Positions 25,492 to 34,558 are shown, numbered from the stretch's first letter. The stretch is DNA of 62,617 nt from Gammaproteobacteria bacterium (GCA_013287505.1 JABDDR010000004.1:1-62617); one strand, 5' to 3'. The notes: generated from the sequence alone by a model not told the origin. Translations and numbers: made by a program.

Positions 25492-26235
25492 ATGACGAAT
25501 GATAAAGATAATATTTCACCTGACGATGAGTATCAATTCCCTAAAGAGGAATATGTGTCGATGGACGGTGAATCTGTTTCGCATACAGATGATGCACATC
25601 TTGATGATACGTCCGACACTGCGACCGAAAATATATCGCGAGGCGGTTCTTTTAAATCACGTTTCATGCATTATGGATCACAGTTAAAAAACAAACGTAT
25701 TATTATTGCCGTCGTGCTTATCATCGTGGTGATTATCGCATTTCGAATGATAAATTCGAAAGAAACGCCAAAGCCGGTTGTGCAACAACCGGTTGTCGTG
25801 CAACAACCTGTAGAGCAACCCGTGACTCCGCAACCTGTATCAACGGATAATGGTGAAGTGAGCGCATTAAAATCACAATTGAATGATCTGCAAACACAAA
25901 TGACAGCTATGCAAAATAGTCTCACGCAATCTCAAACAAACAATCAAACATTACAACAAACAGTTTCTACGCTGTCAGAACAAGTGGATATGTTATCAAC
26001 CGAGATGAATAAAATACTCGAAAAACGACCTGTCCGTGGATCGCGAATTGTTTTTCATTTAAGAGCAGTAGTGCCTGATCGTGCCTGGATTATTGCTAAC
26101 ACGGGTGCAACAATGAGTGTTACAGTGGGTGATCATATCAAACAATATGGCACTGTAAGCTCAATTGATTCGCAGAATGGGGTAGTTGATACGAGCAGTG
26201 GTCGAAAAATTGAATATGGTCCGAATGATTTTTAG
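25492..26235 (+). CDS. icmG: Dot/Icm inner-membrane protein IcmG (DotF)
   Basis: DotF/IcmG is a bitopic inner-membrane protein of the Dot/Icm core that contacts effectors and the DotG channel. The 247-residue protein has an acidic cytosolic N-terminus, one membrane helix (RIIIAVVLIIVVIIAFRMI, about 65-84), a Val/Gln/Pro-rich linker, a periplasmic coiled coil (about 118-175) and a small C-terminal domain starting near SRIVFHLRAVVPDRAWII. An ATG three codons earlier sits too close to its GGGG ribosome-binding site, so the second ATG is preferred. Confidence 0.9.
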   Translation: MTNDKDNISPDDEYQFPKEEYVSMDGESVSHTDDAHLDDTSDTATENISRGGSFKSRFMHYGSQLKNKRIIIAVVLIIVVIIAFRMINSKETPKPVVQQPVVVQQPVEQPVTPQPVSTDNGEVSALKSQLNDLQTQMTAMQNSLTQSQTNNQTLQQTVSTLSEQVDMLSTEMNKILEKRPVRGSRIVFHLRAVVPDRAWIIANTGATMSVTVGDHIKQYGTVSSIDSQNGVVDTSSGRKIEYGPNDF

Positions 26236-26244
26236 CTGAGGTGA

Positions 26245-26751
26245 ATGGTGGCTGAAGCGCAAGTACTATCGCAAAATTTTACGATAATAGCCGACATCAT
26301 GGAAACTGTTGCTGTTTTAATCGGCGTTTGTCTTATGATAGGTGGTATTTTTCAGTTAAAAAGATACGGCGAATCACGCACGATGATGTCAGGGCAACAC
26401 TCAATTGCAGGCCCTTTGGTGATGTTGGTTTCTGGCGCGATGTTATTAATTCTACCCAGTTTTATTGGCGCAGCTGTATTGGCGCTTTGGGGGACCAGTT
26501 CTCCACTGACTTATGGTGGTGATTCGAGTGGTTATAGTTCGTTGGTTCCGCCCATACTTTTATTCGTTCGCGTCATCGGTGTCGGTGCATTTATTCGCGG
26601 CATCGTTTTGTTATCACGCACAGGATCGCAGCAATCTCAAGCGGGATCATTGGGCAAAGCATTAATGCATATTCTTGCAGGCGTTTTATGCGTGCATATT
26701 TTAGGAACGATTGATTTGTTGGAGCAAATATTGGGATTGACGAATGGATAA
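26245..26751 (+). CDS. icmC: Dot/Icm membrane protein IcmC (DotE)
   Basis: IcmC/DotE is a polytopic inner-membrane protein of the Dot/Icm system. The 168-residue product has about four hydrophobic segments and the family stretch GGIFQLKRYGESRTMMSGQH followed by GPLVMLVSGAMLLILPSFIG, and a C-terminal helix with HILAGVLCVHILGTIDLLEQ. A GTG start at 26248 is equally possible, since GAGGTG lies directly before the ATG. It overlaps the long form of icmD by eight bases. With IcmD it belongs to a family of small, partly homologous membrane proteins (DotE, DotP, DotV). Confidence 0.9.
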   Translation: MVAEAQVLSQNFTIIADIMETVAVLIGVCLMIGGIFQLKRYGESRTMMSGQHSIAGPLVMLVSGAMLLILPSFIGAAVLALWGTSSPLTYGGDSSGYSSLVPPILLFVRVIGVGAFIRGIVLLSRTGSQQSQAGSLGKALMHILAGVLCVHILGTIDLLEQILGLTNG

Positions 26752-26782
26752 GAATGTTTTACTAACCACGGAGAAAATAAAA

Positions 26783-27184
26783 ATGTTTAAAAACGAAAAT
26801 TCTTTTTTGAATAGAGGCATGATTATGCGTTTGTTAGTGATGATTGGTGGTGTGTTCGCGGCGAATATTGCGATGGCGGCAGGAACAGTATCGCTCACCA
26901 CTATTTCTACGCACGTGACGACCGCTGTTAAACACGTATCAGATGTGCTGGAAGATACATCGGTTATTGCCGGCGTTGGATTTATCATGGCATCGTTTTT
27001 CAAATTTCATCAGCATAAATTACAACCGCAACAAGTGCCCATGAGCCAAGGTGTCACTTTATTGTTAATTGGCGCTGGCTTGTCTGTATTCCCTCATTTA
27101 CTCAGCACAGCAACACAAGGTGTATTTGGTGCGTCAGTTGCAAAACTGGGTAGCGGCGGAATTAGCGGTGTGATTGCGAGCTAA
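26783..27184 (+). CDS. icmD: Dot/Icm membrane protein IcmD (DotP)
   Basis: IcmD/DotP is a small inner-membrane component related to IcmC. From the chosen ATG the 133-residue protein equals the Legionella length (about 132). It has an N-terminal signal-like helix (LLVMIGGVFAANIAMAAG), the conserved DTSVIAGVGFIMASFFKFHQ and HKLQPQQVPMSQGVTLLLIG, and a final helix. The start at 26783 lies behind GGAG at a good distance; an earlier ATG at 26744 would add 13 residues and overlap icmC. Confidence 0.9.
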   Translation: MFKNENSFLNRGMIMRLLVMIGGVFAANIAMAAGTVSLTTISTHVTTAVKHVSDVLEDTSVIAGVGFIMASFFKFHQHKLQPQQVPMSQGVTLLLIGAGLSVFPHLLSTATQGVFGASVAKLGSGGISGVIAS

Positions 27185-27198
27185 GCGAGCATTGTTGA

Positions 27199-27816
27199 AT
27201 GGGCGCATTGCGTGATATCGAATTGGCTGCAACTGCTAATAATTGGCGGTTGTTTATGCTTCGGCGCGCAGACCCCGCTTTTCTGGCATTTCAAAAAAAA
27301 ATACATGCAAGAGATCAACACATTTGTCAGTTTTGCGGATTTCAAGCCCTCGATAATTTAGAAACGATTAATTTGAATGGTAATTATTTAGAAAACAAAC
27401 GAAATAATTTAGTAACTGCGTGTGGTTTGTGCGCACAATGCTTTTTTTTAGAAGCAGTTGGCAAAAGTGATTTTGGGGGCGGTGCACTTATTTATTTGCC
27501 TGAAATGCGGCAAAATGAATTAAATGCCTTGTGCCATGTTATTTTTATAGCACAAACATACCGATTAAAAAGTGCGATGATTGCTAAAAATATTTATCGC
27601 AGTTTAAAACTACGTGCGCAATTGATTGAAGAAAAAGTGGGCGAAGGATTAAGTAACCCCGCGCAATTTGGTCAAATGTTAATTGAAGCGGGTGAAAAAA
27701 ATAAAAAACCCGCGCTTCAAGAAACGATTGTGAAAACATTTCGTTTGTTGCCCAATATGACGCGGTTTTCAACAGAAATAATTACTTGGGCGAAAGCGGG
27801 ATTGAATGCATTATGA
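27199..27816 (+). CDS. icmJ: Dot/Icm coupling-complex protein IcmJ (DotN)
   Basis: DotN/IcmJ binds the C-terminal tail of DotL in the coupling complex and resembles HNH-type zinc proteins without nuclease activity. The 205-residue protein keeps the metal-binding cysteines in ICQFCGFQALDN (about 45-56) and ACGLCAQCFFLEA (about 74-86). The family N-terminus LAATANNWRLFMLRRADPAF and a helical C-terminal half also fit. Length matches Legionella IcmJ (about 208). It overlaps icmB by four bases (ATGA). Confidence 0.93.
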   Translation: MGALRDIELAATANNWRLFMLRRADPAFLAFQKKIHARDQHICQFCGFQALDNLETINLNGNYLENKRNNLVTACGLCAQCFFLEAVGKSDFGGGALIYLPEMRQNELNALCHVIFIAQTYRLKSAMIAKNIYRSLKLRAQLIEEKVGEGLSNPAQFGQMLIEAGEKNKKPALQETIVKTFRLLPNMTRFSTEIITWAKAGLNAL

Positions 27817-30815
27817 GTATCGTTTCCAACGTCACCGATTTCTTCGATTCTTTTTTATCTTGGATGAGCGCATCCTTAAAGCAAACCACTGCTTCTTATT
27901 CCGACCTGCAAACAGCAGATAGCCCGACCACATTGGTTAATCATGATGGATCTTTGCTCTCTCTTATTCGTGTCGAAGGCGTAAAATCATTAATTGGTCG
28001 CGATGAATTCGATCAAATTCAGTCTGGCTTGCGACACTCATTGCAGACTTTGATGTCACAAAGCGGCCACACCATCCAAGCCTACTTTAGTTACAATAAA
28101 GATGAAGTCAAAGAAGAAATTACCGACATCCTTGCGCCAGCCCAGGCAACCGCTGAACGTTTATCGTTACGACTCGATGATTTATTTGCAGAACGTGTGC
28201 GTCATTTGTCGCGATATTGTGCGCATGAAGAAACGTATTTTGTTTTATGCACGGGATTAAAATCGTTGACGAGCGAGCAACAAAAGCGTGCAAACAAAGA
28301 AAAGATGCAGCTGATCAAAGAGAAGAAAATACCCGCGTTTCGTCATACGCAAAATATTATAGCGGCAGTACCTGATTTGCGCGAAAGCCATGATTCCATT
28401 GTGCGTTCCGTTGTGAATGATTTTGAACAACTGGGATTGATCTCATCGCTTTTAGAAGTGCATGAAGCCGTTCGAATGATTCGTAATAGCGCAGACCCTG
28501 ATTTCACCGCGCACAATTGGCAGCCTGTTTTGCCAGGCGATAAAATTACTATAAAAGGCTTGAAAAAAGCATCGGGTGACATTTCTGATGTGCTATGGCC
28601 CTCATTAGCAAAACAAGTTTTACCGCGTGATGCAGAGAATATCGATTTACGCACAGTGCGAATTGGTGATCGTGATTACACAACCATTTTTATTGATTTA
28701 TTTCCAAAAGAATTACAAACCTTTGTGCGATTATTTTCGCGCACATTGCAAACACAAATTCCTTGGCGAATGTCATTTTCTATTGAGAGTGATGGATTGG
28801 GTTTTTCGCAAGTGCGTTCTGCAATGGCATCTGTTTTGAGTGTGACGTCCGCGCAAAATCGTTTAATTACCGACTCATTGAGATTATTGCAATACATTAA
28901 ATTAAATACTGATGATGCCGTAGTGCGATTACGCGTTGCTGCATCGACATGGGCGCCACACGGTGATGTGCGTTTGCTACGCGCACGTGCGTCGATGCTT
29001 GCAAAAGCGATTCAAGGATGGGGATCGTGCGACACCAGTGAAATTTCTGGCGATGCTTTTGCGGGCGCTGTGTCTACTATGTTAGCGGTTTCGCAAAATA
29101 ATATTGCAACACCCAGTATTGCGCCGCTGTCCGATGTGCTTTACATGTTGCCATTATTTCGCCCTGCATCACCCTGGAAAAATGGCGCTATTTTATTTCG
29201 CTCACCCGATGGAAAACCGTGGCCCTATCATCCTGGATCAAGTCAGCAAACCACCTGGATTGATTTATTTTATGCGCGCCCCGGTTCTGGTAAATCTGTT
29301 TTATCGAATGCCATTAATTTAGCGGTTTGTTTATCGCCCGGCATCGTGCGATTGCCACGCATTGCCATTATCGATATTGGTCCATCCAGCAGCGGTTTAA
29401 TTACTTTGATTAAAGATGCATTGCCATTGCGTCAAAAACATTTGGTGGCGCATCATCGTTTGCGCATGCGTGCCGAGTATGCAATTAATCCATTCGATAC
29501 ACAATTGGGATGTCGTTATCCGACGCCGCCCGAACGCAGTTTTTTAGTGAATTTTATTGCGTTATTAGTAACGCCGATTGGCAACGATAAAGCGTATGAC
29601 GGCGTTTCAGATATGGCCGGTCTTGTTATTGATGAGTTGTATAAAGCATTTGCTGATGATGGTAAGCCGAACGTTTATGCATCAGGTATGTCTGAAATCG
29701 TTGACGGTATTTTGGAAGAAATTGGTTTTGTCGCCGATGCTCAAACCACATGGTGGGAAGTCACTGATGCTTTATTTGTGGCTGGTTTTTCGCATGAAGC
29801 AGCGTTGGCTCAACGCTTTGCAACACCGGTGCTTGCAGACGTAGCAGCCATTTGTCGCATACCCGCCATCGTCGATTTATACGGAAAAATAACAACGCCC
29901 ACCAACGAAGATTTGGTGCATGCCTTCGCGCGTATGATTTCAAGCAGCGTGCGTGAATATCCGATCATTTCACAAGCCACGCAATTTGATTTGGGAGAAG
30001 CGAAAATTGTGGCATTGGATTTGGATGAAGTCGCACGCAGTGGCGGCGATGCTGCCAATCGACAAACGGCTGTCATGTATATGCTTGCGCGCCATGTATT
30101 AGCGCGCCATTATTTTTTAATTGAAGACAGTGTTGCGGATATGCCAGAAGCCTATCGCAGTTATCATCAAGTGCGAATCGCAGAAATTCGCGAAGACCCC
30201 AAACGCATTGTGCTTGATGAATTCCATCGCACATCCCGCGCGCAAGCGGTACGCGATCAGGTCATTCAAGATATGCGCGAAGGACGCAAATGGAAAGTGC
30301 AAATCGCATTGCTATCACAATCATTAGACGATTTTGATGCAGTGATGGTGGAATTTGCCACCAGCATTTTTATTATGGAATCAGGTCCTGAGCAAGCGGT
30401 GCAAAAAACGGCGAAAGTATTTGGTTTGAGTAATACCGCAAGGCAAGCATTAAAAACCAGAGTGCATGGCCCGAGTGAATCTGGCTCGACTTTTTTGGCG
30501 CAATTTGCAACCAAAGGTGGCATGAATACGCAACTGCTCACATCAACATTAGGCCCCATTGAATTGTGGGCGCTCAACACCAGCGCCGAAGATGTTAATA
30601 TTCGCAACACACTCTATCAAAAAATTGGTCCTCGCCAAGCGCGAGCGTTACTGGCTCAGCAATTCCCAGGTGGCAGTTGCGTGAAAACATTGGAAGAGAT
30701 GTATGCCAATTTCAAAGAAGAGTCTGGATTTTTGGATGACGTTGGTAAAAGCAGTGTCGTGAATCAGTTGATCGATGAATTATTGGATAAGTATTATAAG
30801 AGTGAGCAATCGTAG
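27813..30815 (+). CDS. icmB: Dot/Icm ATPase IcmB (DotO)
   Basis: DotO/IcmB is the large VirB4-like ATPase that forms the cytoplasmic gate of the channel with DotB. The 1000-residue protein has a long N-terminal domain and Walker A ARPGSGKS at about 488-495. Walker B lies near KRIVLDEFHRTSRA, with downstream VQIALLSQSLDDFDAV and the sensor-like FIMESGPEQAVQKT. Length matches Legionella (about 1009). The ATG forms an ATGA overlap with icmJ; a TTG nine codons upstream is unlikely. The stop codon lies inside the palindromic repeat at 30810. No icmF follows, so the block ends here. Confidence 0.95.
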   Translation: MSIVSNVTDFFDSFLSWMSASLKQTTASYSDLQTADSPTTLVNHDGSLLSLIRVEGVKSLIGRDEFDQIQSGLRHSLQTLMSQSGHTIQAYFSYNKDEVKEEITDILAPAQATAERLSLRLDDLFAERVRHLSRYCAHEETYFVLCTGLKSLTSEQQKRANKEKMQLIKEKKIPAFRHTQNIIAAVPDLRESHDSIVRSVVNDFEQLGLISSLLEVHEAVRMIRNSADPDFTAHNWQPVLPGDKITIKGLKKASGDISDVLWPSLAKQVLPRDAENIDLRTVRIGDRDYTTIFIDLFPKELQTFVRLFSRTLQTQIPWRMSFSIESDGLGFSQVRSAMASVLSVTSAQNRLITDSLRLLQYIKLNTDDAVVRLRVAASTWAPHGDVRLLRARASMLAKAIQGWGSCDTSEISGDAFAGAVSTMLAVSQNNIATPSIAPLSDVLYMLPLFRPASPWKNGAILFRSPDGKPWPYHPGSSQQTTWIDLFYARPGSGKSVLSNAINLAVCLSPGIVRLPRIAIIDIGPSSSGLITLIKDALPLRQKHLVAHHRLRMRAEYAINPFDTQLGCRYPTPPERSFLVNFIALLVTPIGNDKAYDGVSDMAGLVIDELYKAFADDGKPNVYASGMSEIVDGILEEIGFVADAQTTWWEVTDALFVAGFSHEAALAQRFATPVLADVAAICRIPAIVDLYGKITTPTNEDLVHAFARMISSSVREYPIISQATQFDLGEAKIVALDLDEVARSGGDAANRQTAVMYMLARHVLARHYFLIEDSVADMPEAYRSYHQVRIAEIREDPKRIVLDEFHRTSRAQAVRDQVIQDMREGRKWKVQIALLSQSLDDFDAVMVEFATSIFIMESGPEQAVQKTAKVFGLSNTARQALKTRVHGPSESGSTFLAQFATKGGMNTQLLTSTLGPIELWALNTSAEDVNIRNTLYQKIGPRQARALLAQQFPGGSCVKTLEEMYANFKEESGFLDDVGKSSVVNQLIDELLDKYYKSEQS

Positions 30816-30860
30816 AGACGCGATTCATCGCGTCTCAAATCTACGCGATTCATCGATAAA
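30810..30860. repeat. palindrome overlapping the icmB stop, with partial second copy
   Basis: A perfect 10-bp stem, GAGACGCGAT/ATCGCGTCTC, with a 2-nt gap occupies 30814-30835 and shares the TAG stop of icmB. A partial copy, CTACGCGATTCATCGA, follows at about 30841-30856. It could act as a transcription end for the icm block. It belongs to the same family as the copies at 10254 and 13862-14077. Confidence 0.75.
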
Positions 30861-30976
30861 CAATAAGTTATAAGATATCTCTCAACAAAATTATAAGTAA
30901 CATGATTTTTTTTAAACAACGTACAATTTTTATACAAATTTAAATCTGATTATAAATTAGAAGCTTACAAGATATT

Positions 30977-31006
30977 TTGAATATAATTTCTACCACTGTG
31001 TATAAT
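30977..31006 (+). promoter_or_regulatory. predicted sigma-70 promoter for the 31043 gene
   Basis: TTGAAT (30977-30982) and TATAAT (31001-31006) are 18 bp apart in a very AT-rich leader, about 37 nt before the start codon. Confidence 0.5.
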
Positions 31007-31042
31007 TTATATACAAAATTAATGCTCAACAAGGAACGCACC

Positions 31043-31291
31043 ATGATACACATATCGCCAGCAGATTTCGAGCACATTCTTTCAGATCCATCGTCAAGTT
31101 ACAAGGAACCTGAAGAGGTGGTGCACGATGACCGCTTATCCCGCAAACAGAAGATCGTCGTGCTTAAATTGTGGGCCCACGACGAACGCGAATTAGAAGT
31201 CGCCGAAGAAGAAAATATGCGCAGTACTTCCGGCCGCCCGCCGATTCTCGGTCGCGTGATGCGTGCACTGCGGGAGATTGAGAATAATTGA
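31043..31291 (+). CDS. conserved small acidic protein of unknown function
   Basis: This 82-residue soluble protein has the pattern LSRKQKIVVLKLWAHDEREL then EVAEEENMRS...LGRVMRAL. I recognise that pattern from a widespread small proteobacterial family (LSxxQKIxxLxxWxxDAxELxVAxEENM) without assigned function. The start is set at the ATG behind AAGGA; longer in-frame starts upstream fall into the promoter region. It is a single-gene unit with its own promoter and is more GC-rich than its flanks, suggesting an old chromosomal gene between two accessory stretches. Confidence 0.75.
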   Translation: MIHISPADFEHILSDPSSSYKEPEEVVHDDRLSRKQKIVVLKLWAHDERELEVAEEENMRSTSGRPPILGRVMRALREIENN

Positions 31292-31381
31292 CAGGGAGCC
31301 GCGGCGTCCTTCCGGGCGCGCTTTATGAGTTTTAATGCTATAATGATCAAGAGAATTTTAATCTATCTCTAGGAGGTTTTT

Positions 31382-31852
31382 ATGAGTATGTATGATTATA
31401 AGGCAAGGAGGGGGGTATTTTGTTTGATGTTTTTTTTCTCTTTTTTATGTGTTGGTTCTGCAACCGCAAAAACATGTGGTGGACAAACGATTCCAGCTGG
31501 ATACAGGTGTTGCGGCCCGAATGAAGGTAATTTTTGTCAAACTTGTAATAATGACCGGGACAACATCAACCAGGTAATCGAAAGCACTGGGTGGGGAACA
31601 GAGAAGGGTTATGCTGGTGGATATTGGTTCGCTCCAAGTTTATACCAAACTGGTTGTATGAAGTACACCCAGGGTGGCGTTATATTCAGTCGGCCGCCAC
31701 TCTCACGTCCGTTCGTCGGCGCTTCTCCTATTTGCCACACAATTATGGCTTGTGGCGAAGCGGTGGGTCAGACCACTAATGTGATTTGTGAATGGACAGA
31801 GAATAGCCCGGGAGACTTCCAGTGCACGTCCACGACCAAGTCCGTAAAATGA
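31382..31852 (+). CDS. small cysteine-rich secreted protein of unknown function
   Basis: This 156-residue protein has a signal peptide (FCLMFFFSFLCVGSATA-K). The mature part of about 125 residues is rich in Cys (CGGQTIPAGYRCCGPNEGNF, then CQTCNN, GCMKY, ICHTIMACGEA, VICEW and FQCTS), so it is probably disulphide-bonded in the periplasm or outside. The ribosome-binding site is a full AGGAGGT, and an extended -10 (TGCTATAAT, 31336-31344) lies upstream, so it should be well expressed. No family recognised. A short frame with a related leader and start (MNMRD) lies at 32243. Confidence 0.65.
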   Translation: MSMYDYKARRGVFCLMFFFSFLCVGSATAKTCGGQTIPAGYRCCGPNEGNFCQTCNNDRDNINQVIESTGWGTEKGYAGGYWFAPSLYQTGCMKYTQGGVIFSRPPLSRPFVGASPICHTIMACGEAVGQTTNVICEWTENSPGDFQCTSTTKSVK

Positions 31853-32242
31853 GCGAATGAGCGTGTCGGGCAAGAGTTATTTGACTTATTTCAAATAGTT
31901 TTAAATCCCATTTTCTTCAGCATCAGCTGATGGTCTTTCATCAGCTGGTTTTCAAGACAATGCAAGCCGTGGTGCCACGCGAGCGTACCATACTCCAATT
32001 AACAGATGACGCAATAGCATGTAAAACGATGCCAGTGTAAAACGATGCCAGTCTAAACTTTTTTAACTCTTGGTAGCCATTTGAAATAATCCCAATGGAT
32101 TAACCCAATATTTCTTTGCATCGTCTATATTCATCCAGTAAAAAAAGCCTGTAATCATGCTGGGTCAATACAGGGTTTTTGTGGACGAGAAGTTAAAAAA
32201 ATTTAGGCTGGCATGATTGACCCAATATATCAGGAGATTTTT
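31853..32242. other. gene-free stretch with tandem and inverted repeats
   Basis: No coding frame is supported here. The stretch holds a perfect tandem duplication of a 16-mer (GTAAAACGATGCCAGT at 32021-32036 and 32037-32052). It also holds an inverted repeat with 24-nt arms (32045-32068 against 32191-32214, 22 of 24 matching) around 122 nt, and a second inverted pair built on TGGGTCAAT (near 32161 and 32217). The RNA could fold into one long structure. It may be a small mobile-element relic or a structured untranslated RNA; I cannot tell which. Confidence 0.6.
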
Positions 32243-32374
32243 ATGAATATGCGTGATTGCCGGAATAGAAAGCTCATTTATCCGCTAAAATCACCCAATC
32301 AACATGGTGATGCGCGGGTGGCACTGTTATCCCCTTACCAATGCCAAAACGCATTAGCAATTCATGTGTTTTGA
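32243..32374 (+). pseudogene. possible truncated relative of the secreted 31382 gene
   Basis: Behind AGGAG, a 43-codon frame begins MNMRDCRNRK, resembling MSMYDYKARR of the 31382 protein, and the leader (AGGAG-A-TTTTTATG against AGGAGG-TTTTTATG) is also alike. After about ten codons the resemblance ends and the frame runs into the antisense strand of the F-box-like gene. This looks like a copy cut off after its translation start, but the evidence is short. Confidence 0.3.
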
Positions 32375-33068
32375 TCGTATGCTCATCTGGTTTTTTAGGT
32401 TTTGATAATGCCGGTAGGTATTTATTCATTATAAAAAAAAGGCCATAAAGAATATATGCGCAGTTTAAAAATAGGTGTGCTTGCGAAATTTTGGTTTGAG
32501 AAAATGGTTCGCAGCACAATATAATAGGCTGTGCTACGAGGATCGCCCACGTCAAAGTCAGTACCGTGTTGTCATCAAAATTCATCTTTGAAACAAAGCG
32601 AAAAAATGTTCCTCGATCGAGATTAAGCGCAGTGGCTATTTCCATTTTTTTAGTGTCGCGCAATGTCTTAAAAAATTCAGTATGTGCATCCTGTTTTATT
32701 GAAGCCATAGCAGGATCACTTTTTATCGCGTTTTGTAGGTATTGATCATACGAACACCCTGCAGGATAAAAGCAGTTTTTTAAAACCTGCTTCGTCAATA
32801 CAAATGATTTAAGGGTAAAGTCAGGTGTTCTGGCAAATGAAAGGTCTAATAAATCTAATACAGGAAATTGGTATCTTCTTAACGCGATACACGCATTTAT
32901 TTTTGCATGCTCTGGATGTATGAGCTGAGATGGAGCTGTATCTGTATCTGGATCCTTTGATTCGTACCTATCTAAAAATGATAATATGATTTCCAAAAGA
33001 TCATCAGGCACTTGATCGATAATAGATTCGTGACGCGTGTGTCTCGCGGAGGTTTGCCCTGGTCTCAT
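32274..33068 (-). CDS. F-box-like protein, candidate Dot/Icm effector
   Basis: The N-terminal segment VPDDLLEIILSFLD (residues 20-33) fits the start of a eukaryotic F-box (LPxELLxxIFSFLD), the domain that docks proteins on SKP1-cullin ubiquitin ligases. F-box proteins in Legionellales are nearly always translocated effectors. The remaining about 230 residues are unknown, with one or two hydrophobic segments near 175-215 (TWAILVAQPIILCCEP; FLNCAYILYGLFFIMN). That suggests a membrane-held host-side protein. No PmrA-type box is visible. The gene is isolated in an AT-rich accessory stretch. Confidence 0.6.
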   Translation of the reverse strand: MRPGQTSARHTRHESIIDQVPDDLLEIILSFLDRYESKDPDTDTAPSQLIHPEHAKINACIALRRYQFPVLDLLDLSFARTPDFTLKSFVLTKQVLKNCFYPAGCSYDQYLQNAIKSDPAMASIKQDAHTEFFKTLRDTKKMEIATALNLDRGTFFRFVSKMNFDDNTVLTLTWAILVAQPIILCCEPFSQTKISQAHLFLNCAYILYGLFFIMNKYLPALSKPKKPDEHTIKTHELLMRFGIGKGITVPPAHHHVDWVILADK

Positions 33069-33294
33069 TTTGCTTGCCTTATAAAAAATACGCTATGTAA
33101 GCGTATGCGCGCTCTGTTCATTTGCAAAAAATAAACCATTTTTGATTTTTCGTCTATACCGTGTTTTTAAAAAGGCTCAGAAGGCTTGTCTGGCACCGTT
33201 ACATAACATCGCATTTTCCGGGGTTAATTTCATTCGCACAAAGAAAATTTTTGATGTTTGCCATATGCGCGCGTGGCACCAATTATGGCGCCAA

Positions 33295-34545
33295 TTATGA
33301 AAAAAAGTCCTTTTCAATTTCCATAAGTTTAGAATAGTCCTGGTAGAATTGTTCTTCATCTTCATTGCACAGTAAAATATTCGCAACCATTGAAAATGCA
33401 TCAGTCGTTATGGGCAATTGATCGCCTAATTGATACTTGAGGTTGATCTGTTTGCAAGATTTTAGTTTTTTAATTTTGTCGATAGGTTCTTGAGTTAATT
33501 TTTTTTTGCTACCCGCGTTTCTTAAAAAAATAATGCGGCCATAAGCGATTTTTTTAATTAAATGTTTGCTTTCTTCTATAAATAGTTTTTCATCAGTAAA
33601 GCTCAGCACAATCAATTCGCCTTGCGTTATACCAATACAGTATTTCAATAAGTCTTCAACATTTATGCCTGCTACTCTGGGATTTAATTCAATTAAACAA
33701 GGACCATGCTTGGTCAGCATGACTTCAGTAGCTGCAGGACCTGAATAAAAATTTACGGCATCTAAAATATTTTTTACATATTTGATCATGTTCTCATATT
33801 GCTTTTCACTGGGTTCTACAATTTCGATAAATCGAACCATGTTTTGACCATATAACAGTTCTTGATCATAACTTAAGATTGCAACAATCTGATGATATTT
33901 TTGACTTGATATCGTGCACAGTGCAAATTCCTTTCCTACTAACATTTCTTGAATAACTAATTCAGACAAAGAATTACCCAAAACGTCATTAGTACCTAAC
34001 AATTTATCAATTGCGTTAATTAATTCGTTCTTTGAATAACAAATATTGACACCAAAAGAAGCGGCGCTATTGCTGGGTTTGAGAATCAAAGGAAAGCCAA
34101 TTTTTTTTATTGCCAAATCGACAGTAGCATCTTTATTATCGTGATTAACAATAAATTGAGCGATAGGAAAAAGCCCGTAATCCTTCAGATATTTCCCCGT
34201 TAAATATTTATTACTGAAAAAATCAGCCGATGAAAGCGGCGTCATATTTTGTAATTTTAAATCATGACCCAATGTCAATGCCATTTTAGCACCAAAATCA
34301 AAGCCAATAATAATACGAGCAATATTTATTTTTTTTAATTTTTCCAAAATTGAAAAATAACCTTCTTTGTTTTCGTAAAAAACAAATGAAAATCTATCGT
34401 CATCCACTTTGCGATGAATAAAATATTCACCAGGATTGGTACAGGTATAAATTGCAATAAGTTTAAAACCGCTATTTTCTAAGGATTGAAATGTACTTGT
34501 GGGTTGATAAGGATCAACAATGACAATATATTTATTATTTTTCAT
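33295..34545 (-). CDS. ATP-grasp ligase of unknown substrate (third gene of operon)
   Basis: This 416-residue enzyme has the ATP-grasp fold: an N-terminal pre-grasp domain (KYIVIVDPYQPTSTF), ATP-binding strands GFPLILKPSNSAASFGV (about 155-171), the lid and acidic strand ELVIQEMLVGKEFALC, and metal-binding residues near GPCLIELNPRVAG. Such enzymes join a carboxylate to an amine or thiol through an acyl-phosphate, often in dipeptide or peptide-like natural product synthesis. The chosen ATG sits behind GAGGT; 19 more codons are open upstream and would overlap the preceding gene. It works presumably with the second ATP-grasp enzyme and the flavoprotein encoded upstream. Confidence 0.85.
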   Translation of the reverse strand: MKNNKYIVIVDPYQPTSTFQSLENSGFKLIAIYTCTNPGEYFIHRKVDDDRFSFVFYENKEGYFSILEKLKKINIARIIIGFDFGAKMALTLGHDLKLQNMTPLSSADFFSNKYLTGKYLKDYGLFPIAQFIVNHDNKDATVDLAIKKIGFPLILKPSNSAASFGVNICYSKNELINAIDKLLGTNDVLGNSLSELVIQEMLVGKEFALCTISSQKYHQIVAILSYDQELLYGQNMVRFIEIVEPSEKQYENMIKYVKNILDAVNFYSGPAATEVMLTKHGPCLIELNPRVAGINVEDLLKYCIGITQGELIVLSFTDEKLFIEESKHLIKKIAYGRIIFLRNAGSKKKLTQEPIDKIKKLKSCKQINLKYQLGDQLPITTDAFSMVANILLCNEDEEQFYQDYSKLMEIEKDFFS

Positions 34546-34558
34546 TATTAACCTCAAT

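Noticed and set aside
30816-31042. Search for icmF/dotU or dotA after icmB
   Set aside because: The stretch is AT-rich and non-coding, and none of the following genes resembles these components.
32021-32052. CRISPR-like or CpxR-like repeat
   Set aside because: There are only two directly adjacent 16-mers without spacers, and the GTAAA pair is 16 bp apart, not the 10 bp of a CpxR site.
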